Shown here in pieces: positions 22,996 through 30,865 of a stretch of 64,000 bases of DNA (positions are counted from its first letter, which is position 1; every line of letters begins with the position of its first letter). The notes under the pieces are model-generated. The model was not told the DNA's origin. It saw nothing but the letters and a program-made list of their open reading frames with translations, and made no database searches. The stretch spans positions 1 through 64,000 of the forward strand of contig JAFGRB010000033.1 of NCBI GenBank assembly GCA_016935365.1, written 5' to 3'. The translations under genes and the position numbers were made by a program. The stretch is from Deltaproteobacteria bacterium (GTDB lineage Bacteria > Myxococcota > B64-G9).

Positions 22996-25419
22996 TTGCC
23001 CAAGGGAAAGGACACACCCTTCGGTCGAGTCACGGTCGAGAAGGATCGCTTCGTCGTCCAGACCCAGTTCGCGACGCCTCCGGCCTTCGTCGAGGGCTAC
23101 CGGACCGCGGTCGACGACAAGGGCATCCTCCTGCCGGACACGGGCGAGGTGGCGCCCGGGGCCCAGCTGGTCCTGGACATGCGCATCGCCGGGGGCCAGA
23201 GCGTCTTTCTGGCCACGGGCGAGGTCCGCAGCCCGCCCGATCTCCCCCCGCAGACCATCTACCTCCAGTTCAAGTCCATGGACGCCGCGAGCCAGCAGCT
23301 CCACAAGCAGATCCTGCTCGCCAGGGCCCAGGCGGCGAAGCCCAAGGCGCGGCCGGCGCCGGCTGCGGCTTCAGGCGCGCCAGCGGCCGCCGGCGGAACG
23401 GCCGAGAAGGCGAGCAGCGTCGGCCGGATGAAGCCGGGTGCTGCCGGGGCGCGCTCGACGGGCGACTCGGCCACCTCCCACCACGCCGTGATGTCCGAGC
23501 GGGCGCAGCGCGCCCTGAGCGACAGGCGCTACCTCGGGGCGCTGGCCGAGAGCATCAAGCGGATGGTGCTGGTCGAGGAGAGCGGCGGGGCCACGCCAGC
23601 CGGGCCGCTGCCCTCCCAGGTCGAGGGGCCGATCGTGGGCATCGACCTGGGCACGACCAACTCCTGCTGCGCCATGGTCAAGGAGGGCAGCCAGAACCCC
23701 TTCGTCATCCCCTCCCGCCGCGGGCACAACACCATCCCGTCGGTGGTGGCCCTCGATCCGATGGGCGAGGTGCTGGTGGGCAGCGCGGCCAAGGCCCAGA
23801 TGGAGATCAACCCGGCGCGGACCATCTACGGGAGCAAGCGCCTGGTGGGCAGACCCTTCGACTCGCCGGTCGTCAGCCAGGTGCGCGATCGCTTCCACTA
23901 CGAGATCGTGGCGGGCGCGAGCGGGGAGGCGGCGGTCCGGATCGACAAGCGCCTGCTGAGCCTGGAGGAGGTGGCTTCCTACATCCTGATGGACATCCGC
24001 AACACGGCCCAGGAGTACCTCGGCAAGCTCGTCGAGCGGGCGGTCATCACCGTGCCGGCCTACTACAACGAGAACCAGCGCAGCGCCGTGCGCAAGGCGG
24101 GCGAGCTGGCCGGCCTGTGGGTGGAGCGGATCGTCAACGAGCCCACCGCCGCGGCCCTGTCCTACGGCTACAAGCGCAAGGCCGATAGCCAGCGCTTGCT
24201 GGTCTACGATCTCGGCGGGGGGACCTTCGACGCCTCGGTGCTCGATCTCCACGGCGAGGTCTACGAGGTCCTGTCGACGGGCGGCGATACCTTCCTGGGC
24301 GGCGTCGACTTCGACACCCAGCTCATGGATCACGTGCTGATCGAGTTCCAGCTCGACCTCGGCCGGCTGCCCGAGATGGAGCGGGTCGCCTTCCTGCGGG
24401 TGCTCCAGGCGGCCGAGTTCGCCAAGCGCACGCTCAGCAGCAAGAACGAGGTGGAGATCCGCCTGCCCTTCATCGGGCGGGTCGACGGCAGCCCGGTCAA
24501 CCTCGAGGTGAAGGTCACCCGCCAGACGATGGAGGAGCTCGTCCGCCCGCTGGTCCAACGCACCCTGGACGTCTGCGATGCGGTGCTCGCGGAGCGGAGC
24601 ATGAAGCCGGCCGACATCGACGACATCCTGCTGGTGGGCGGCCAGACGCGCATGCCGCTCGTGCGGCAGATGATCCAGGAGCACTTCGGCAAGGAGCCGC
24701 TCAAGGGCGTGCACCCGGACGAGTCGGTGGCCACGGGCGCGGCCTTGCTGGCCAAGTCGGTCGACGAGCCGGGCAATCTGAAGCTGGTCGACGTGCTGCC
24801 GATCTCGATCGGGGTGGGCGTGCCCGGCGGGACGCTCAGGCGGCTCATCTCGGCCGGGACCACCCTGCCGGCCTCGCGGACGTACGGCTTCTATACGTAC
24901 TTCAACGGCCAGACCGAGATGTACCTGCCCGTCTACCAGGGCGACTCCACCCAGGTGGATCAGAACGAGTCGCTCGGCGTGGTCGAGCTGGAGGGCATCC
25001 CTCCCGGTCCGGCCGGATCGAAGATGATCGAGATCACCCTCAGCCTCAACGCCGAGGGCCTGCTGGCGGTGGCGGCCAAGGAGCGCGGGGGGGCGCAGCT
25101 GGCGGATGTCTCCCTGCGCACCTACGCGCGGATTCCAGGCGCCGCTGCGGCGGCCTCGCAGGCCGCCGCCCAGCCCGCCCCGCAAGCCGCGCCCCGGCCC
25201 GCGGCGCAGCCCGCGGCGCAGGCTGCGGCACCGTCGGCGTTCTCCGCGGCGCCGGCGGCCGCGGGCGACGACACGCTACCGCGCCAGACGGCCACCTTGC
25301 CCCAGACCGTCCGGCGAAGGCGGCAGCCAGCCGCGCCGGGGCCGCGCGCCGCGCGCCGGCAGGAGTCGCCGCGGAGGGGATTATGGGCCTTCCTGAAGAG
25401 GCTCTTCGGCCGCAGATGA
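22996..25419 (+). CDS. Hsp70/DnaK-family protein with N-terminal PilZ-like domain and basic C-terminal tail
   Basis: TTG start; DnaK motifs IVGIDLGTTNSCCAMV, NEPTAAALSYGYKR, LVYDLGGGTFDASVLDL, LLVGGQTRMPLVRQM; tail ..RGLWAFLKRLFGRR. Confidence 0.88.
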   Translation: MPKGKDTPFGRVTVEKDRFVVQTQFATPPAFVEGYRTAVDDKGILLPDTGEVAPGAQLVLDMRIAGGQSVFLATGEVRSPPDLPPQTIYLQFKSMDAASQQLHKQILLARAQAAKPKARPAPAAASGAPAAAGGTAEKASSVGRMKPGAAGARSTGDSATSHHAVMSERAQRALSDRRYLGALAESIKRMVLVEESGGATPAGPLPSQVEGPIVGIDLGTTNSCCAMVKEGSQNPFVIPSRRGHNTIPSVVALDPMGEVLVGSAAKAQMEINPARTIYGSKRLVGRPFDSPVVSQVRDRFHYEIVAGASGEAAVRIDKRLLSLEEVASYILMDIRNTAQEYLGKLVERAVITVPAYYNENQRSAVRKAGELAGLWVERIVNEPTAAALSYGYKRKADSQRLLVYDLGGGTFDASVLDLHGEVYEVLSTGGDTFLGGVDFDTQLMDHVLIEFQLDLGRLPEMERVAFLRVLQAAEFAKRTLSSKNEVEIRLPFIGRVDGSPVNLEVKVTRQTMEELVRPLVQRTLDVCDAVLAERSMKPADIDDILLVGGQTRMPLVRQMIQEHFGKEPLKGVHPDESVATGAALLAKSVDEPGNLKLVDVLPISIGVGVPGGTLRRLISAGTTLPASRTYGFYTYFNGQTEMYLPVYQGDSTQVDQNESLGVVELEGIPPGPAGSKMIEITLSLNAEGLLAVAAKERGGAQLADVSLRTYARIPGAAAAASQAAAQPAPQAAPRPAAQPAAQAAAPSAFSAAPAAAGDDTLPRQTATLPQTVRRRRQPAAPGPRAARRQESPRRGLWAFLKRLFGRR

Positions 25420-26564
25420 GACGCGCGCTGCAATCGGCGGGCTTCGCGCGCGCGCTGGGGATCGGGGCTGCCCTGCTGGCGCTCGGGTGCGCGGGCTGCG
25501 CGCTGGCGGCGCCGGCCTATCGGCCGGCCCGCGTACCGCACGGCGAGCTCGCACTGGGCGGCGGGGTGTGGGTGCTGCGGCTCGACGGGACACCGGCCCA
25601 GCGCGGCGAGGCGGCCGGCAAGCTCGTGGGAGAGCAGATCCGCCACATCCTGCCGCGCTACCTGCGTGCGGCCACGGGTGCGAAGCGGCTGGAGGAGAAG
25701 CAGCGCGAGGCGATCGAGGCGCTGGCGGCCGGGCTGCCCGCCGCGCACGCGGCGCAGCTTCGCGCCATGGCGCGATCGGCCGGGGTTCCGTACGAGCAGC
25801 TGCTGGTCGCCAACCTGGCCACCGAGGCCAGCGCGGGGCTGCACTGCTCCTGCGCGCTGGTCCGCGGTCGGGCCAGCTCGGACGGCAAGGTGAGGCTGGC
25901 GCGCAACCTGGACTGGTACGCGGGCGACGTGCTCGGCGGCAGCGGCCTGGTCGTGATCGAGTCGACCCGCGATGGCGCCCGCGCCTTCGCCAGCCTGACC
26001 TGGCCCGGGCTGGTGGGCGTGGTGACCGGCATGAACGACGCGGGTCTGGCCGCGGCCGACCTGATGGTCATGCGCGGAGAGATCCGGCCCGGGGGCCTGC
26101 CGGTGCTCTTCGCCGTGCGCTCGATGCTGGAGCGCTGCGGCTCGGTCTCCGAGGCGCTCGATTTCCTGCGCGCAGCCCGCCGCAGCATGCCGCAGAACTA
26201 CGCGCTGGCCGATCCGTCCGGCGGGGCGGTGGTCGAGACCGGGGTCGAGCGCTTCCGGGTGCGGCCGGGCTCGGGGGATCTGGCCGTCATCACCAACTTC
26301 TACGACGAGGATCGCAAAGGCCGCAGCGACGGGCGCTACGCCAGGATGATCGCCGCGATCGAGGGCCCGCAGGACGCGGACGGCCTCGAGCGGGTGCTGG
26401 CCAGGGTGGCGCTCGGCGAGATGAACGTCCAGGCCGCGGTGCTGGTGCCGGCCGATCGGGTCGTGCACCTCTCGACCGGCAAGCCCCCGGCGGCCAGGGG
26501 ACCCTGGGTCCGTCTCGACCTCGAGGCCTGGCTGCGCAGCACGCCACCATCTCCGTCGCCGTAG
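25416..26564 (+). CDS. C45-family (acyl-CoA:6-APA acyltransferase-like) Ntn hydrolase, exported
   Basis: SAGLHCSCALVRG..VRLARNLDWYAGD; GLVGVVTGMNDAGLA; ATGA overlap with the Hsp70 stop. Confidence 0.72.
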   Translation: MRRALQSAGFARALGIGAALLALGCAGCALAAPAYRPARVPHGELALGGGVWVLRLDGTPAQRGEAAGKLVGEQIRHILPRYLRAATGAKRLEEKQREAIEALAAGLPAAHAAQLRAMARSAGVPYEQLLVANLATEASAGLHCSCALVRGRASSDGKVRLARNLDWYAGDVLGGSGLVVIESTRDGARAFASLTWPGLVGVVTGMNDAGLAAADLMVMRGEIRPGGLPVLFAVRSMLERCGSVSEALDFLRAARRSMPQNYALADPSGGAVVETGVERFRVRPGSGDLAVITNFYDEDRKGRSDGRYARMIAAIEGPQDADGLERVLARVALGEMNVQAAVLVPADRVVHLSTGKPPAARGPWVRLDLEAWLRSTPPSPSP

Positions 26565-26710
26565 CCGTCGCAGGCTTTTCCCCTCTCCTCGCTCGGAGAG
26601 GCGTCCGCGTTGCTGCAACGCCGAGCACCCCCGCTCGGCTGCGCGCAACGCTCTGTTCTCACCGTAGCCGTCGCCGGCTTTTCCCCCGCTCCTCGTCCGG
26701 AGACCCGTCA
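26557..26710. repeat. Imperfect ~50 bp direct repeat (copies at ~26557 and ~26658)
   Basis: cgccgtagccgtcgcaggcttttcccctctcctcgctcggagaggcgtc vs caccgtagccgtcgccggcttttcccccgctcctcgtccggagacccgtc. Confidence 0.6.
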
Positions 26711-26728
26711 GCGCCTCGCCTCCACGCC

Positions 26729-28144
26729 CTACCGGTAGTCCTCCTTGCTCAACCCGTAGCGCTTCATCTTGTCATACAGCGCCCGCGGCGTGATGCCCGC
26801 CCGGTCGGCGGTCCGCCCGACCCGCCCGTCGCAGCGGCGCAGCAGCTCCTCCAGATAGGCCTTCTCGAAGCGCTCGAGCACGAGCTGCCTGGCCTCCTGC
26901 AGGGGCAGGTCCAGCCAGGCGGAGGCCTGCTCCCGCGGGCCGGGCGCCTCGAGGGCGGCCAGCCGGGCGGCGTCCACCCCGGAGATGGATCGCGGCAGGT
27001 CGTGCAGCTCGATCCGATCGCCCTGGCACAGCAGCATGGCCCGCTCCATCACGTTGATCAGCTCCCGCACGTTGCCGGGCCAGCTGTATCCCCGGAGCGC
27101 CTCGAGCGCCTCGGGCCGGATGGACGTGACCTCGCGGCCGATGCGCGGGCGGAGGTAGTCGATGTAGCTCTTGACCAGCTCGGGGATGTCCTCGCGGCGC
27201 TCCCGCAGCGGCGGGATGGTCAGGGCGACGACGCTGAGGCGGTAGTAGAGGTCGCGGCGGAAGGTCTTGGCCTCCACCATGGTCTCGAGGTCGCGGTTGG
27301 TGGCCGCCATGACCCGGACGTCCACCTGAAAGGAGCGCTCGCCGCCGACGCGCTGGATGGTGTGGTCCTGCAGGACGCGGAGCAGCAGGACCTGGAGCCG
27401 GTGCGGCATCTCCCCGATCTCGTCGAGGAAGACGCTGCCCCGGTGGGCCAGCTCGAACGAGCCGCGCCGCGATCGGGTGGCGCCGGTGAAGGAGCCCTCC
27501 TCGTGGCCGAAGAGCTCGCTCTCCAGGAGCGACTCGGGCAGGGCCCCGCAGTTGACCGCGATGAAGGGGCCGTCGCTCCGGGGCCCCTCGTTGTGGATGG
27601 CCCGCGCCAGCCGCTCCTTGCCCACGCCCGTCTCGCCCTGGATGAGCAGCGAGGCCCCGCTGCTCACGACCCGGGAGACCATGTCCATGAAGGACTGCAT
27701 GGCCGGGCTCAGGGAGACGAAGTCGTTCAGCCGGGGCCGGGCCAGGGGGTGGCCCATCTCGATCTGCTGCCTGGAGATCTCCCGGCGCTTGTCCAGGATG
27801 GTCTGAAGGACGCTCGCGATCTGGGCGCCGTTCAGGCCGGCGTAGAGCACGGCCTCGCAGCCGGCGGCCAGCAGCTCGGCCCGCTCGGCCGGGTCGTCGT
27901 GCTCGCTGAGCAGCACCAGGCTGGGCGCGTCCGGGATCTGCTGGAAGGTCTCGATCATGGCCTCCTTGCCCTGGAGGAGCCGGCGGTCGAGCACCGCCAG
28001 ATCGCAGATCTCCCTGGCCGCGCGCGTGAGCAGATCGCCCGAGGGCTCGGCCAGGCTCACGATCACATCCGGGCGGTCCAGGGCTCTCTTGATCCGCGCC
28101 TGGAGGGTCTTGCGCCTCAGGGCCAGCAGGACTCGAAAGATCAT
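26729..28144 (-). CDS. Sigma54-dependent transcriptional activator (NtrC-like) with degenerate receiver
   Basis: AAA+ motifs GETGVGKERLARAIH, ELFGHEEGSFTGA, FLDEIGEMP, RVMAATNRDLE; Fis-type HTH RVGRTADRAGITPRALYDKMKRYGLS. Confidence 0.9.
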   Translation of the reverse strand: MIFRVLLALRRKTLQARIKRALDRPDVIVSLAEPSGDLLTRAAREICDLAVLDRRLLQGKEAMIETFQQIPDAPSLVLLSEHDDPAERAELLAAGCEAVLYAGLNGAQIASVLQTILDKRREISRQQIEMGHPLARPRLNDFVSLSPAMQSFMDMVSRVVSSGASLLIQGETGVGKERLARAIHNEGPRSDGPFIAVNCGALPESLLESELFGHEEGSFTGATRSRRGSFELAHRGSVFLDEIGEMPHRLQVLLLRVLQDHTIQRVGGERSFQVDVRVMAATNRDLETMVEAKTFRRDLYYRLSVVALTIPPLRERREDIPELVKSYIDYLRPRIGREVTSIRPEALEALRGYSWPGNVRELINVMERAMLLCQGDRIELHDLPRSISGVDAARLAALEAPGPREQASAWLDLPLQEARQLVLERFEKAYLEELLRRCDGRVGRTADRAGITPRALYDKMKRYGLSKEDYR

Positions 28145-28156
28145 CGGTTGCGAGCC

Positions 28157-28177
28157 TCCGAAAACGACTTTTTCGGA
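28157..28177. promoter_or_regulatory. Inverted repeat TCCGAAAA-N5-TTTTCGGA, candidate activator site
   Basis: tccgaaaacgactttttcgga just upstream of the NtrC-like gene. Confidence 0.5.
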
Positions 28178-28244
28178 ATATAGCTTCCCAAAAAAAATGA
28201 ATCAACACTTCCGATTTTTACGAGGCGAGCCGGCGGTCCACTTC

Positions 28245-28256
28245 GATTCCGGAATC
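28245..28256. promoter_or_regulatory. Perfect 12-bp palindrome gattccggaatc
   Basis: Read directly; between the inverted repeat and the sigma54-like promoter. Confidence 0.35.
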
Positions 28257-28276
28257 TTGGCCGGGGTCGGATCGGC

Positions 28277-28292
28277 TGGCACGGCGATTGTC
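28277..28292 (+). promoter_or_regulatory. Candidate sigma54 (-24/-12) promoter TGGCACGGCGATTGTC
   Basis: Matches TGGCACG-N4-TTGC with one -12 mismatch and correct GG-N10-G spacing; 35 bp upstream of ATG 28326. Confidence 0.6.
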
Positions 28293-28325
28293 TCTGGGGG
28301 GGCGTCAACCTTTTCGGAGGCCGGC

Positions 28326-28463
28326 ATGGCAAAGGCGAAGAAGGACAAGAAGAAGAAAGCCAAGGGCAAGAAAGAGGAGGAGAAGAAGGAAGAAGGGGAT
28401 GACGAGGGGAAATCCGAGCAGGTCAGGAAGACAGGTCTACAGAGTTCGCTACCCAAACGCTAG
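28326..28463 (+). CDS. Small Lys/Glu-rich protein (45 aa)
   Basis: MAKAKKDKKKKAKGKKEEEKKEEGDDEGKSEQVRKTGLQSSLPKR; good RBS (ggagg) 5 nt upstream. Confidence 0.55.
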   Translation: MAKAKKDKKKKAKGKKEEEKKEEGDDEGKSEQVRKTGLQSSLPKR

Positions 28464-28475
28464 AGGAGACAAGTC

Positions 28476-28886
28476 ATGAGAGCAAAGAGTCCCTGGATGC
28501 TCGCGGTGCTCGCCCTGGCGAGCCTGGCCCTGTTTGCCGCTCCGGCGGCCGCTGCCAAGAAGGCCAAGAAGAAGGGTCCCCCGATCGTCAAGGTCGAGGG
28601 AGAGGTCGTCAAGCAGGCCAACAAGAAGGGGGCCATCACGGCGGTCCAGATCAAGACCAAGGACGGCAAGATGGTCCACGTGGTGATGGACCGCAAGGGC
28701 AAGAAGCTCGGCAAGGACCTGGCCGGCAAGAGCGCGGAAGTCGAGGGCACGACCTTCAAGAAGAAGTTCCGCAAGGAGATGCGGGAGTGGATCCGGGTGA
28801 AGACCTTCAAGGAGGCCGTGGCTGCGGCCCCGGAGCCGGATTCCGAGCCAGCGACGGAGCCGGCGCCTGAGCCCGAGGGCGAGTAG
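28476..28886 (+). CDS. Secreted small basic protein with acidic/Pro C-terminal tail
   Basis: Signal peptide MRAKSPWMLAVLALASLALFAAPAAAA then KVEGEVVKQANKKGAITAVQIKTKDGKMVHVVMDRKG. Confidence 0.7.
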   Translation: MRAKSPWMLAVLALASLALFAAPAAAAKKAKKKGPPIVKVEGEVVKQANKKGAITAVQIKTKDGKMVHVVMDRKGKKLGKDLAGKSAEVEGTTFKKKFRKEMREWIRVKTFKEAVAAAPEPDSEPATEPAPEPEGE

Positions 28887-28905
28887 TCGGCTTGCGGGGT
28901 GGGCC

Positions 28906-29274
28906 ATGGAGGCCAGAGCAGGAAAGACCGAGTCGATCGTCCTGACCGGCATGGTGGTTCCCGTCGCGTGGGACGACGACGATCAGGTGACGAGCGTGTC
29001 CATTATGGACGAGGAAGGCAACGAGTACATCGTGGAGGAGGGCAAGATGAGCGGAGAGCTTCTCGACCACGTCGACGAGGACGTGGAGGTGAACGGCGAG
29101 GCATGGGAGGACGAGTACGGCGACAAGATGCTTCGCGTGTCGGACTATCGCGTGGTCTCGAGCGATGAGGACGACGAGGACTTAGAGGACGAGGACTTCG
29201 AGGAGGAGGAGTACGAGGAAGAGGAGTACGAGGAAGAGGAGTACGAGGAAGACGAGGACGACGAAGACGAGTAG
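28906..29274 (+). CDS. Small highly acidic protein, homologous-looking to the upstream basic protein
   Basis: IVLTGMVVPVAWDDDDQVTSVSIMDEEGNEYIVEEGKMSG..VEVNGEAWEDEYGDKMLRVSDYRVV then D/E/Y repeat tail. Confidence 0.7.
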   Translation: MEARAGKTESIVLTGMVVPVAWDDDDQVTSVSIMDEEGNEYIVEEGKMSGELLDHVDEDVEVNGEAWEDEYGDKMLRVSDYRVVSSDEDDEDLEDEDFEEEEYEEEEYEEEEYEEDEDDEDE

Positions 29275-29327
29275 CCCGTCCCCGGAAAGGCGGGCGTCTT
29301 CCAGCCAGCCGTGCTAGGCTCGGCAGC

Positions 29328-30095
29328 ATGCTGGGCGCCATCGCGGGCGACATCATCGGCTCGGTCTACGAGAGACTGCCCATCAAGACCAAGCGCTTCG
29401 AACTCTTCACGCCGGGCTGCCGCTTCACCGACGACTCTGTGCTCACCGTGGCCGTGGCCGAGGCCGTGCTGAGCGAGAAGCCCTACCGGGACTGCTTGCT
29501 GGACTTCGGCCGTCGCTATCCGGACGCCGGCTACGGGGGCTGGTTTTTCTCCTGGCTGCACGCGGCCGAGCCCCGTCCCTATCACAGCTTCGGAAACGGC
29601 TCCGCCATGCGCGTCTCGCCGGTGGGCTTCGCCTTCGACTCCCTGGAGCGGGTCTGCCGGGAAGCCCGCCGCAGCGCCGAGGTGACCCACGATCACCCCG
29701 AGGGCATCAAGGGCGCCCAGGCGGTGGCAGCCTGCATATGGCTGGCGCGCCGCGGCAGCAGCAAGCAGGAGATCCGCGAGCAGATCCAGGCCCGCTTCGG
29801 CTACGATCTGAGCGCCAGCACGGACGCCATCCGCCCGACCTACTCCTTCGACGTCACCTGCCAGGGCACGCTGCCTCCGGCCTTGGCGGCCCTGCTCGAC
29901 TCCTGCTCCTGGGAGGACGCGGTCCGCAACGCGATCTCGCTGGGGGGCGACAGCGACACCCTGGGCTGCATCACGGGCGGCATGGCCCAGGCCTTCTACG
30001 GCGGCATCCCGGACGAGATATCGGAGCAGGCCAGGACCTATCTGCCCTCCGATCTCCTGGACGTCGTGGACCGCTTCTACGGCGAGTACATGTAG
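29328..30095 (+). CDS. ADP-ribosylglycohydrolase family protein
   Basis: MLGAIAGDIIGSVYE, RFTDDSVLTVAVAEAVL, SFGNGSAMRVSPVGF, AISLGGDSDTLGCITGGMAQAFYGGIP. Confidence 0.93.
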   Translation: MLGAIAGDIIGSVYERLPIKTKRFELFTPGCRFTDDSVLTVAVAEAVLSEKPYRDCLLDFGRRYPDAGYGGWFFSWLHAAEPRPYHSFGNGSAMRVSPVGFAFDSLERVCREARRSAEVTHDHPEGIKGAQAVAACIWLARRGSSKQEIREQIQARFGYDLSASTDAIRPTYSFDVTCQGTLPPALAALLDSCSWEDAVRNAISLGGDSDTLGCITGGMAQAFYGGIPDEISEQARTYLPSDLLDVVDRFYGEYM

Positions 30096-30098
30096 CTG

Positions 30099-30503
30099 TC
30101 AGCCTGGAAGCAGCGGGAATCCGAAGCGTTCGAAGCCTTTGTCCACCGCGACGCAGCGAGCCTTCGGATGCTCCTGCAGGCAGGCCACCACGCTGGCGTC
30201 CACGATGGTGAAGCCGCGGGAAGGGCTCTCGGATGCGATCTGCCAGATCCGCGAAAACAGCGTCTCGTCCACCCAGCGCCACTCGACGAGCGGGTAGATC
30301 TTGTGCATGAAGACCTCGGCCGCCTTCGAGCCGTGACGGATCTGGAGCAGCCCGAGCGTCTCTCCCAGCACGAAGGAGGTCGAGAAGAAGCGCTCGCCCT
30401 CTCTGACGAGACCGGAGAGCGCCCCCGCCACCGCCCGGTGATGTCTGTCCGCCGCCACCAGGTAAGCGTAGAAGGCCGAGCTGTCGATCACGCAAGCCAT
30501 CAC
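30099..30503 (-). CDS. PIN-domain (VapC-like) toxin
   Basis: MACVIDSSAFYAYLVAADRHH; FTIVDASVVACLQ; CVAVDKGFERFG. Confidence 0.82.
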   Translation of the reverse strand: MMACVIDSSAFYAYLVAADRHHRAVAGALSGLVREGERFFSTSFVLGETLGLLQIRHGSKAAEVFMHKIYPLVEWRWVDETLFSRIWQIASESPSRGFTIVDASVVACLQEHPKARCVAVDKGFERFGFPLLPG

Positions 30504-30754
30504 GACCCATCGTCGCCGTACAGGTAATCGTCATGCCTCTCGGCCACGTCTCCCTCTCCCTCCGAGCCCTCGATCGCCCCGGCCGCCTCCACGAACGCGC
30601 GCACCTGTTCGTCATCCATCGGCATCGGATCGAGCAGGTGCTCGCGCAGCAGCCAGCGCACCGCAGCCGAGACCGAGATCCCCCGCTGCCTCGCCCAGCG
30701 CTTCAGCGCCTCGTGATCGTCCCGCTCGAGCTGTATCTGAGCCCGCCGCTTCAT
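30500..30754 (-). CDS. Ribbon-helix-helix (CopG-like) antitoxin
   Basis: MKRRAQIQLERDDHEALKRWARQRGISVSAAVRWLLREHL; 4-bp overlap with toxin gene. Confidence 0.82.
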   Translation of the reverse strand: MKRRAQIQLERDDHEALKRWARQRGISVSAAVRWLLREHLLDPMPMDDEQVRAFVEAAGAIEGSEGEGDVAERHDDYLYGDDGS

Positions 30755-30772
30755 GCCGCCATGCTAGCAAAA

Positions 30773-30788
30773 TGCCATCATGATGTCA
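30773..30788. promoter_or_regulatory. Candidate TA operator: TGcCATCATGATGtCA
   Basis: 10-bp perfect palindrome catcatgatg (30776-30785) extended to 16 bp with one mismatched pair, just upstream of the antitoxin start. Confidence 0.5.
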
Positions 30789-30809
30789 ATCCACGAGGAA
30801 TCCACGAGG
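30788..30809. repeat. Tandem 11-bp repeat aatccacgagg x2
   Basis: aatccacgaggaatccacgagg read directly. Confidence 0.7.
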
Positions 30810-30850
30810 TGCCACCCGATTCGGGAGATTCGCGCAAGGGTCGACTTTGG

Positions 30851-30859
30851 TGGTAGAAT
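30851..30859 (+). promoter_or_regulatory. Extended -10 element TGGTAGAAT
   Basis: -10 ends 6 nt before GTG start 30866. Confidence 0.4.
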
Positions 30860-30865
30860 TCCAGT

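Noticed and set aside
20035-23304. 1089-aa minus-strand ORF
   Set aside because: Shadow frame across coherent plus-strand genes (HEAT lipoprotein, DUF362); low-complexity R/A/G/H composition
25487-28183. 898-aa plus-strand ORF
   Set aside because: Out-of-frame with the C45 hydrolase and antisense to the sigma54 activator
29160-29270. gaggagtacgaggaa tandem repeats as a non-coding element
   Set aside because: In-frame Glu/Tyr-rich tail of the acidic protein, best explained as coding
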